Positions 57,154 through 64,000 of a stretch of DNA of 64,000 nucleotides are shown piece after piece. The stretch's first letter is position 1, and every line of letters starts with the position of its first letter. Location of the stretch: assembly GCA_965178655.1 (NCBI GenBank), contig OZ238266.1, positions 682,001-746,000 of the forward strand, in the 5' to 3' direction. The notes under the pieces are model-generated. The model searched no databases. It was not told the DNA's origin and saw only the letters and a program-made list of their open reading frames with translations. The position numbers and the translations under genes are program-made. This stretch comes from GCA-2733415 sp965178655 (GTDB lineage: Bacteria > Bacteroidota > Bacteroidia > Flavobacteriales > Flavobacteriaceae).

Positions 57154-57175
57154 TCACATGTAACAAATACCCCTA

Positions 57176-58066
57176 ATGATAAAACGAAGTATTTATATTG
57201 GTAGCCCAAGCTATTTAAAATTACACCAGAACCAGCTTGTTATACAAGACCCCGAAAGCAAACAGCAAAAAGGACGAATTCCTATAGAAAATATTGGTTT
57301 ACTAATGCTAGACCATGTTCAAATAACCCTTAGCACACAGGTTATTATAAAACTACAAGGGATAAAAGCTGCTATTATTACTTGTGATGCGCATCACTTA
57401 CCTTTTAGTATCGCTTTACCACTGTACGGACATACAGAACATTCCGAACGTATAAAACACCAATTAACAGCATCGGAACCCTTAAAGAAACAACTCTGGA
57501 AACAAACTATTATTCAAAAAATAAAAAACCAACAGGCTACGCTACAATTATTCAATAAACCATTCTCACAAATGGATACCTATTGGCAAAACATACAAAG
57601 TGGCGATATAACTAATATGGAAGGGAAAGCTGCTCAATATTATTGGAAACACCTTTTTGAAAATTTTACCCGAGACCGTTTTGGCGACGCTGCCAACCCC
57701 ATGCTTAATTTTGGTTATGCAGTATTACGTAGTATTATAGCACGTGCTTTGGTTAGTAGTGGTTTATTACCTGTGTTGGGCATTTTTCACCGAAATAAAT
57801 ACAACCCGTATTGTTTGGCAGATGATATTATGGAACCCTATAGACCTTATGTAGATAAAATGGTCTGCAATTTCTTAAACAACCATCCCGTACCTGAAAC
57901 ACTTACTAAAGACGTAAAAGCATATTTATTACAAATTGCCACACAAGATGTCTGGATTAATAACAAACAACGCCCACTATTAATAGCTGTTAGCACCACA
58001 ACAGCTTCTTTATATAAGTGCTATACAGGAGAATTACGACACGTTATATATCCTATTTTAGATTAA
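57176..58066 (+). CDS. cas1: CRISPR-associated integrase Cas1 (type II-C)
   Basis: The 296-residue Cas1 has the N-terminal beta domain (YIGSPSYLKLHQNQLVI) and the catalytic helical domain with Glu149 (NMEGKAAQYYW), His205 (LGIFHRNKYN) and Asp217 (LADDIMEPYRP). It catalyses spacer integration with Cas2. Its normal cas9 neighbour is displaced by the RAYT gene. cas2 begins 5 bp after its stop. Confidence 0.97.
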   Translation: MIKRSIYIGSPSYLKLHQNQLVIQDPESKQQKGRIPIENIGLLMLDHVQITLSTQVIIKLQGIKAAIITCDAHHLPFSIALPLYGHTEHSERIKHQLTASEPLKKQLWKQTIIQKIKNQQATLQLFNKPFSQMDTYWQNIQSGDITNMEGKAAQYYWKHLFENFTRDRFGDAANPMLNFGYAVLRSIIARALVSSGLLPVLGIFHRNKYNPYCLADDIMEPYRPYVDKMVCNFLNNHPVPETLTKDVKAYLLQIATQDVWINNKQRPLLIAVSTTTASLYKCYTGELRHVIYPILD

Positions 58067-58071
58067 ACCTG

Positions 58072-58410
58072 ATGAGTCAAAACCGTTATAACGCTTATAA
58101 AATTATGTGGGTATTTGTTTTTTTTGATTTGCCAACCGAAACAAAAGTGGAGCGAAAAGCAGCACAACGTTTCAGAAAAGAATTATTAAACGATGGCTTT
58201 AGTATGTTTCAATTTTCTATTTACCTAAGACACTGCCCGAGTAGAGAAAATGCTAAAGTACACACCAACCGCGTTAAACGATTACTCCCCAAGTATGGAA
58301 AAATATGTATACTAGAAATAACCGATAAGCAATTTGGCAACATGGAGCTATTTCATGGCAGTAAAGAAATTGATATTCCGCAACCTGTACAACAATTAGA
58401 ACTATTTTAA
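58072..58410 (+). CDS. cas2: CRISPR-associated protein Cas2
   Basis: Starting at the ATG at 58072 the protein has 112 residues and begins MSQNRYNAYKIMWVFVFFDL, with the Cas2 metal-site Asp19 and the core RKELLNDGFSMFQFSIYLRH. An in-frame ATG at 58018 lies inside cas1 and would add 18 residues foreign to Cas2. Cas2 bridges two Cas1 dimers in the integration complex. Confidence 0.95.
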   Translation: MSQNRYNAYKIMWVFVFFDLPTETKVERKAAQRFRKELLNDGFSMFQFSIYLRHCPSRENAKVHTNRVKRLLPKYGKICILEITDKQFGNMELFHGSKEIDIPQPVQQLELF

Positions 58411-58425
58411 CCCACATTGTGGGTT
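58409..58425 (+). other. Small hairpin at the cas2 stop codon
   Basis: AACCCAC and GTGGGTT form a 7-bp stem around ATT, beginning in the cas2 stop. The bases after it (TGGCTT) are not a T run, so termination of the cas transcript here is doubtful. The region to 58576 is AT-rich with no gene. Confidence 0.4.
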
Positions 58426-58576
58426 TGGCTTATAAAAACAGGAAAATATTGCATTTTTAGCGATCTCAACTGAAATAGTACAAGAGGTTAAATCAATTCA
58501 AGCACATAATTTTTTACGTTTTAAAAATCAATCCTATTATTTAAGCAATCTCAAAAAATAATACGTTTTATTATTT

Positions 58577-58622
58577 AAAAAAACAATCCCAAAACAGCCA
58601 TTTTACTGGAGTTTTGGGATTG
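58577..58622 (-). terminator. Terminator of the CRISPR array transcript
   Basis: A perfect 12-bp stem (58584-58595 with 58611-58622, 15-nt loop) is followed on the minus strand by seven Ts (rc of A58577-A58583). It lies 2 bp left of the first repeat, and so ends a transcript that runs through the array from right to left. Confidence 0.88.
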
Positions 58623-58624
58623 AC

Positions 58625-60840
58625 CATGTGATTGCTCACATAAAAATACAATTTTGAAATCAATTCACAACCTCTGCTGAATATCAATGTGATTGCTCAC
58701 ATAAAAATACAATTTTGAAATCAATTGTAGCATGTGATTGCTCACATAAAAATACAATTTTGAAATCAATTTCACAAGCAGTTGCTAGCCATGTGATTGC
58801 TCACATAAAAATACAATTTTGAAATCAATTCACAACCGTTTGAGCAAATTTCAATACATTACACAACATGTGATTGCTCACATAAAAATACAATTTTGAA
58901 ATCAATTCACAACTAGCATCAATAGTATAATAACCGCTGTTTACATGTGATTGCTCACATAAAAATACAATTTTGAAATCAATTCACAACTTTTTTTTAG
59001 TGGAAGTTGGTAAGGTTGCTCATGTGATTGCTCACATAAAAATACAATTTTGAAATCAATTCACAACTTTGAATTAGTAAAGAACGAAGAGGGCTTTCAT
59101 GTGATTGCTCACATAAAAATACAATTTTGAAATCAATTCACAACTATTTAGCTCTGCAAACAGTATTAACTTATCATGTGATTGCTCACATAAAAATACA
59201 ATTTTGAAATCAATTCACAACTGTTTGCCATACTCAACTCCCAAATCTACACATGTGATTGCTCACATAAAAATACAATTTTGAAATCAATTCACAACGC
59301 ACCCTCGTAGATTCCTTTTAAAATGTTCATGTGATTGCTCACATAAAAATACAATTTTGAAATCAATTCACAACTATTTCTAAAGTAAGAAAAAATGGTA
59401 CTAACATGTGATTGCTCACATAAAAATACAATTTTGAAATCAATTCACAACTGTTCTGGGGGTACTTATTTAAAATGGGTCCATGTGATTGCTCACATAA
59501 AAATACAATTTTGAAATCAATTCACAACTTGTTCAAGAATCATTTTTACAGCGCTATCATGTGATTGCTCACATAAAAATACAATTTTGAAATCAATTCA
59601 CAACTATCGGGAAGTATTTTAAACGCTCAAGTGGCATGTGATTGCTCACATAAAAATACAATTTTGAAATCAATTCACAACTATAGTTTCTTTCATTGTT
59701 CTTTAATGTATCATGTGATTGCTCACATAAAAATACAATTTTGAAATCAATTCACAACGTAGCAAGCTATCATAGTAGTTGGGTCATTCATGTGATTGCT
59801 CACATAAAAATACAATTTTGAAATCAATTCACAACCAACCTAAGAAACGACCTTTAGGAATGAACATGTGATTGCTCACATAAAAATACAATTTTGAAAT
59901 CAATTCACAACTATTTAGCTCTGCAAATAGTATTAACTTATCATGTGATTGCTCACATAAAAATACAATTTTGAAATCAATTCACAACAATATGTTCCAT
60001 CCTTCTTTTGCATAATTTCATGTGATTGCTCACATAAAAATACAATTTTGAAATCAATTCACAACTTACTTTTTTTGCTTTTGTAGCTTCTAATTCATGT
60101 GATTGCTCACATAAAAATACAATTTTGAAATCAATTCACAACAGCATCCAAGAAGTAACCATAATCAACGTACATGTGATTGCTCACATAAAAATACAAT
60201 TTTGAAATCAATTCACAACATGAAAAGAGATTTTTGTAAAGAAAAAGTACATGTGATTGCTCACATAAAAATACAATTTTGAAATCAATTCACAACGTAT
60301 AACCGTAGTCGCATATTTAATTAATTCATGTGATTGCTCACATAAAAATACAATTTTGAAATCAATTCACAACATAGGCTTGTTTGCTAAGTAATCTTCT
60401 TTACATGTGATTGCTCACATAAAAATACAATTTTGAAATCAATTCACAACTAGATTTTGAAAATAGAAAACGTGAACTTCCATGTGATTGCTCACATAAA
60501 AATACAATTTTGAAATCAATTCACAACCTACGTTCACTAGAGATGATGCAACTACTTCATGTGATTGCTCACATAAAAATACAATTTTGAAATCAATTCA
60601 CAACGATTAGTTATTGCAGCACTTACAAAACTTACATGTGATTGCTCACATAAAAATACAATTTTGAAATCAATTCACAACATAAAGCAGATAAAGAGGG
60701 GTACAGAGTAACATGTGATTGCTCACATAAAAATACAATTTTGAAATGACGCTACCTAAAAACATAAAGAAATCTATAACTATATAGCGGCATTCAGCGA
60801 ATACAACTAAAATAACACGATTGAGCCAATCAATTCACAA
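58625..60840 (-). CRISPR. Type II-C CRISPR array, 29 repeats
   Basis: The repeat is 47 bp, on the minus strand starting GTTGTGAATTGATTTC and ending AATCACATG. From 58790 to 60712 repeats recur every 77 bp (76 bp three times), giving 22 spacers of 30 bp and 3 of 29 bp. The three leftmost repeats (58625, 58686, 58731) are separated by only about 14, 4 and 11 bp, and two of them carry changes, as expected at the old end. The rightmost repeat starts at 60712, runs 36 bp, is interrupted at 60748 and resumes at 60831. The anti-repeat of the tracrRNA and the terminator on the left show minus-strand transcription with the leader on the right. Confidence 0.99.
60748..60827. mobile_element. 80-bp insertion splitting the leader-side repeat
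   Basis: Repeat 29 stops after ...TTTTGAAAT at 60747 and resumes as AATCAATTCACAA at 60828-60840. AAT is present on both sides, consistent with a 3-bp target duplication. The 80 bp between hold no ORF and no clear terminal inverted repeats. The origin is unknown. Confidence 0.75.
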
Positions 60841-60872
60841 GAAAAAAACACATGTCGTTTATAAAATTCCTG

Positions 60873-60880
60873 TATTTTTG
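60873..60880 (+). promoter_or_regulatory. -7 promoter element of the mtfA-like gene
   Basis: TATTTTTG matches TAnnTTTG, 24 bp before the ATG at 60905. It lies in the presumed CRISPR leader but points away from the array. Confidence 0.45.
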
Positions 60881-60904
60881 ACTTAAAACACACTACTACA
60901 TTTT

Positions 60905-61660
60905 ATGAAGTATACTTTTATATCTTTCTTTTTTAAAGCAAAAACAAAGCAAAATTGTCATTTAGCACTTAGTCAAACAAATACTTATTACAAACATTTA
61001 TCTCCTGAAAATCAATTTGTTTTCAGAATTCGTACCCTGCTATTTTTACGGAGTATTGGTTTTGACTCAAAGCCCGGTTTTGAAATTACTCCTAAAATGG
61101 AGTTTATTATTTCAGGGGCTTTTATACAACTTACCTTTGGCCTTGGCTTAAATTCTCTTTCAACATTTAACACTATTTTTATTACACCTAAATCATACGC
61201 CTATAAAAATAACCCTGTATGGTTTAACGGTGATGTAAATCCGTTATCAAAAAGAATTAACCTCTCTTGGGCTGCCGCAGAAAAGGGTTTTCTTATTCCT
61301 GATGATGCCTTAAACCTATGTATCCATGAGTTTTCTCATTGTTTAGTTTTTGAAAACGCAAAAAAACTATATGGTGCTAAATTTTTTAAAAAACGTGATT
61401 TTGAACTATGGAAAACACATGCTAAAACAAAAATTATTAAAATAAAAGCAAAGGAAAACAAGGTGTTAAGAGATTATGCTGCAACAAACCTAATGGAATG
61501 CTTTTCGGTTTCAATAGAAACTTTTTTTGAAAGACCTGAACACTTTAAAATTCACGAGCCAAAATTGTATTACAGTCTAACACAACTCTTAAAACAAGAC
61601 CCTATGCAAAAACGATATCCTACTAAAAACAATTTACGACGCAATACTGGCAACTTCTAA
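60905..61660 (+). CDS. MtfA-like zinc-dependent peptidase
   Basis: The 251-residue protein has the zinc motif HEFSH at residues 141-145, the downstream segment NLMECFSVSIETFFERPEHF that supplies a further ligand in MtfA peptidases, and a central hydrophobic stretch (IISGAFIQLTFGLGL). E. coli MtfA responds to the glucose regulator Mlc, but that partner is not expected here. It lies beside the CRISPR leader without any sign of a role in immunity. Confidence 0.82.
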   Translation: MKYTFISFFFKAKTKQNCHLALSQTNTYYKHLSPENQFVFRIRTLLFLRSIGFDSKPGFEITPKMEFIISGAFIQLTFGLGLNSLSTFNTIFITPKSYAYKNNPVWFNGDVNPLSKRINLSWAAAEKGFLIPDDALNLCIHEFSHCLVFENAKKLYGAKFFKKRDFELWKTHAKTKIIKIKAKENKVLRDYAATNLMECFSVSIETFFERPEHFKIHEPKLYYSLTQLLKQDPMQKRYPTKNNLRRNTGNF

Positions 61661-61687
61661 AGATGATTTTTAAGAATAATCTCTTAC

Positions 61688-61717
61688 AAAAAAAGCAATC
61701 GTAAACGATTGCTTTTT
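61688..61717. terminator. Bidirectional terminator
   Basis: GCAATCG-TAAA-CGATTGC is flanked by A and T runs, giving a stem of up to 13 bp usable on both strands. It separates the mtfA-like gene from the convergent lipoprotein gene. Confidence 0.85.
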
Positions 61718-61720
61718 TAT

Positions 61721-62176
61721 TTATTCAAAATAGGTTTTATAAATCTTTAAATGCGCTTCCAATTTTTTAAAGCTGTCTTGACATAGCGCCAAGTCATTTG
61801 ATGATAAAGGTTCAAACAAATCATTAATTGGTATTAAAAACAAATGCAACTGGTTATGTGCTTCCCCTTTCATGGTGCACTCCTGAAAAATATGTGTAAA
61901 TACCACTTTTAAATTTTCGGTAAGTTGCTGATGCGCTTCTACACTCTTTTTTTCTGAAAACTCCTCAAGCAACACGCCCATCTTTATAACCCCTTCGGTT
62001 GTAGCTTTGTTTGCCTTCCAAGGTTGCCCGTTATCCAACACAAGATTGGTTTCTGGAGCGCTTATAACTTCCTGTGACGCTTCTAGAGCTACAGGTTCTT
62101 TTGATGTTTGTTGTTTGCAAGAGCTTAGTGCTACTACAAGAAGTAGTGCCGCTAATTTTAAGGTTGTTTTAATCAT
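61721..62176 (-). CDS. Small lipoprotein of unknown function
   Basis: The 151-residue protein has a lipoprotein signal ending LSSCKQQ (Cys20), a short variable linker and a helical domain (VLLEEFSEKKSVEAHQQLTE, then VFTHIFQECTMKGEAHNQLH). I do not recognise the domain. It lies 11 bp after the DUF1302-like barrel on the same strand, so it probably belongs to the same export-related operon. Confidence 0.7.
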   Translation of the reverse strand: MIKTTLKLAALLLVVALSSCKQQTSKEPVALEASQEVISAPETNLVLDNGQPWKANKATTEGVIKMGVLLEEFSEKKSVEAHQQLTENLKVVFTHIFQECTMKGEAHNQLHLFLIPINDLFEPLSSNDLALCQDSFKKLEAHLKIYKTYFE

Positions 62177-62187
62177 TTTATTATGGG

Positions 62188-63459
62188 TTAAAAATTATAC
62201 TTTAGTTTAGTGTAAATCATATCATTTTTATTGTACTGTCCAAAGGTTCCGGTATCGCCGATAAATATATTTACACCGATTTCTATACTTGTGCCATCCG
62301 TCGGAAAATAATATGCTCGGGGACGCACAAAGGCATCGGAATCATTAAGACCAATATAGCTAAATAATTCTAATCGAACGGTTTCTCTCATTAGAGTTTT
62401 GGTCATTAAAAATGTAGCCATATTAGTGGTTTCCTCTTCGGTTATTTCGGCATCATAGTCCAAAATGATTTTTTGAACAAACTGTCCGCTAATTTTCCAT
62501 TCACCAAACGACTTATCAAGCCCCACTACATAATTTACATAATCTTTTTTCGTTAAGCCATCTGTGGCGGTAGGTGCAATAGTTTGGAAATATTTACCCG
62601 TATAGAAAGCGCCTTCTCCTCGTATAATAAATCCTTTTTTTTCTGTACTAAAGTTTGCTCCTATTAACCCTAATCGGTGGTGCTTTGGAGCAACTAATAT
62701 AGAACTTAGTATCAGCTCATTCGTAATAGGATCTACCACAAATTGTTTATTTACATGTAAAACTGGGTCGTCATCCCAAGTATATCCTCCGATAACTTGT
62801 AAATCAATTTCAGATTTGCTTAAACTATAGCGTATAAAAACTTCACTATTTTCAATACTTGGTGTGATTTCTTTTTGTGTTTCATCAATTATAGGAGGGG
62901 CAGGGTAATTTAACACTGGGCGCCATATTGAACCCTCTTTAGGAGTTATAGAAGCTGTAAATTCGGGTATCCATACAAACTCTAATGTATGATCTGGACT
63001 TGGGTAGTAATTCAGTTTTAGCGCTGTTACCCCCATTCGGATTTCATTAAAATCACGAAGTAAAAATTCGGTTAGATTTTTAGGAGATACAATATCGGTT
63101 ATAAATACACCATCTGCCTGCCCCCAAATAATTTGTTGCTTCCCTATTCTAATATCTACTTTTTCAGCATAGAAATCAAGGTATAATTCTCGTATACCAA
63201 AATACATATCTTGTTCTGTATATTGATAAACAAAGGGGGTTGCAACAAGAGTTGTCTTTTTACGTTGATACTTTAAGGTAAGTTCTAAAGTATTTTCTAC
63301 CATGTTAAAATCACCTTGGTCAAATAACACGCCTGTATAATTTCTTACAAAACCATTTACTTCTAATTCTGGTGTGTTTTCTGGTGCTGTTTGGGCGCTT
63401 ACAGTAAGGCATCCAAACATGTATAGTAATCCTAAAAGATATATTGGTATTTTCATCAT
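62188..63459 (-). CDS. DUF1302-like outer membrane beta-barrel protein
   Basis: The 423-residue protein has a signal peptide ending VSAQ, then repeated amphipathic strands and a C-terminal aromatic residue (LKYNF). The segment IRIGKQQIIWGQADGVFITD closely resembles DUF1302 porin-like proteins, which occur beside LolA-like proteins and RND/MMPL transporters. Its ATG overlaps the stop of the upstream LolA-like gene by one base. Confidence 0.8.
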   Translation of the reverse strand: MMKIPIYLLGLLYMFGCLTVSAQTAPENTPELEVNGFVRNYTGVLFDQGDFNMVENTLELTLKYQRKKTTLVATPFVYQYTEQDMYFGIRELYLDFYAEKVDIRIGKQQIIWGQADGVFITDIVSPKNLTEFLLRDFNEIRMGVTALKLNYYPSPDHTLEFVWIPEFTASITPKEGSIWRPVLNYPAPPIIDETQKEITPSIENSEVFIRYSLSKSEIDLQVIGGYTWDDDPVLHVNKQFVVDPITNELILSSILVAPKHHRLGLIGANFSTEKKGFIIRGEGAFYTGKYFQTIAPTATDGLTKKDYVNYVVGLDKSFGEWKISGQFVQKIILDYDAEITEEETTNMATFLMTKTLMRETVRLELFSYIGLNDSDAFVRPRAYYFPTDGTSIEIGVNIFIGDTGTFGQYNKNDMIYTKLKYNF

Positions 63460-64000
63460 TATAAGCCTTTTTGCATTTGTCGTTGTGTAAAGAATCCTGC
63501 GCTTAAACCTTGGTCAATTTTCAAATTGGTTAATTCAATACGAGTCATATGGTTTTTCTGTACATTTTTCATTTCTTGTTTTGTAATAATCCAATAGTTT
63601 GCTACTTTTTCTACTTCTATAATATGAAGTGTTTTTAGCAGTACTTCATCTTCATCATAAAAATCAATTTTTAGCGGAATGGTTCTTGTTTTAGAAATCC
63701 AAGCTACTTTTTTAGAGTATTGTTCCTCTTCTATTGGTGTTGCTTCAACAACCCAACACGCTTCATTATTTAATGTTTCACTTTTAACAAAGCGATGAAC
63801 ATCACGTTCAGGATTCCTTTTTTCCATATCGGCATAGGTGTAATCCGAGCCCATAAAGCTATTGTCTTTACTTGAACTTGAAATCCTTTTTACTTTTTTT
63901 AGTGCTGGCAAATACAACCATTGGTCATCATTTTTATCTGCGTCATCATACGACCAGTTCATGAATGCCGTATTTTTAACATCTGAAGGCGCTTTAAAAA
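63459..64000 (-). CDS. Outer membrane lipoprotein-sorting (LolA-like) protein, C-terminal part
   Basis: The frame is open to the window edge, and the 12 codons before Met at 63962 (FKAPSDVKNTAF) continue the family sequence, so that Met is internal. Visible motifs are NDDQWLYLPALKKVKRISSS and FMGSDYTYADM, typical of the LolA-like proteins encoded with RND exporters and DUF1302 barrels. The N-terminus with its signal peptide lies outside the window. Confidence 0.82.
   Translation of the reverse strand, partial: FKAPSDVKNTAFMNWSYDDADKNDDQWLYLPALKKVKRISSSSKDNSFMGSDYTYADMEKRNPERDVHRFVKSETLNNEACWVVEATPIEEEQYSKKVAWISKTRTIPLKIDFYDEDEVLLKTLHIIEVEKVANYWIITKQEMKNVQKNHMTRIELTNLKIDQGLSAGFFTQRQMQKGL

Noticed and set aside
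58018..58410. Cas2 starting at 58018 inside cas1
   Set aside because: The added 18 residues do not fit Cas2, and the ATG at 58072 gives a normal 112-residue protein directly after the cas1 stop.
58490..58500. Vestigial repeat left of the array (AAATCAATTCA)
   Set aside because: Only 11 AT-rich bases match, and the rest of the repeat is not recognisable nearby.
58625..60747. Array transcribed on the plus strand, in the direction of the cas genes
   Set aside because: The tracrRNA anti-repeat, the terminator left of the array and the decayed left end all indicate minus-strand transcription.
58680..60760. CRP-like site in the repeat (TGTGA...TCACA)
   Set aside because: The half-sites are 4 bp apart, where CRP needs 6, and the dyad is better explained as a repeat hairpin.
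63459..63962. Complete small protein starting at 63962
   Set aside because: The frame stays open to the window edge with family-like sequence before that Met, so the gene is truncated by the window.

Overview
The window is an AT-rich chromosomal segment of a marine-type Flavobacteriaceae bacterium (phylum Bacteroidota). Three things point there: the S10-spc-alpha ribosomal gene order running into carA, a SusC/SusD pair, and promoters of the Bacteroidota form TTG-N19-TAnnTTTG. No rRNA or tRNA gene was recognised.

Region 1 (1-17782, minus strand) is one long translation cluster: rpsL-rpsG-fusA-rpsJ-rplC-D-W-B-rpsS-rplV-rpsC-rplP-rpmC-rpsQ-rplN-X-E-rpsN-rpsH-rplF-R-rpsE-rpmD-rplO-secY-infA-rpmJ-rpsM-K-D-rpoA-rplQ. 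It ends at a terminator, after which the start of carA is cut by the window edge. tuf, map and adk are absent from the cluster. Strong hairpins sit in several of its larger intergenic gaps.

Region 2 (17898-24494) holds a small Omp85-like outer membrane protein with unusual A/C-rich coding, an orphan SusC/SusD nutrient-uptake pair with a terminator, and a short non-coding inverted-repeat element.

Region 3 (24524-52046) is ordinary flavobacterial housekeeping: rlmB, a rhomboid protease, rarA, a YjjG-like phosphatase, a polysaccharide-deacetylase-like protein, radC, mpl, a B12-type radical SAM protein, obg, a fused hpt-adk gene, purK-purE, an M3 peptidase, a UbiA-like membrane protein, gcvP, a FabH-like synthase, a GT2 glycosyltransferase, a PafA-like phosphatase, MlaE/MlaF-like ABC genes, a DUF389 protein, mannose-1-phosphate guanylyltransferase and a SprT-like protein.

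Region 4 (52090-60840) is a complete type II-C CRISPR-Cas locus. It has a divergent tracrRNA gene of about 86 nt, a large cas9 with all nuclease residues present, a REP-associated tyrosine transposase (RAYT) gene lying exactly between cas9 and cas1 and flanked by two related palindromes, then cas1, cas2 and a 29-repeat array. The tracrRNA anti-repeat and a terminator beyond the left end show that the array is transcribed right to left, toward cas2. Each repeat itself resembles a Bacteroidota promoter. The leader-side repeat is split by an 80-bp insertion, the far end holds collapsed spacers, and two spacers ten units apart differ by one base.

Region 5 (60905-64000) has an MtfA-like zinc peptidase, a small lipoprotein, a DUF1302-like outer membrane barrel and the end of a LolA-like lipoprotein-sorting protein. 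The last two usually accompany an RND/MMPL exporter, which would lie beyond the window.
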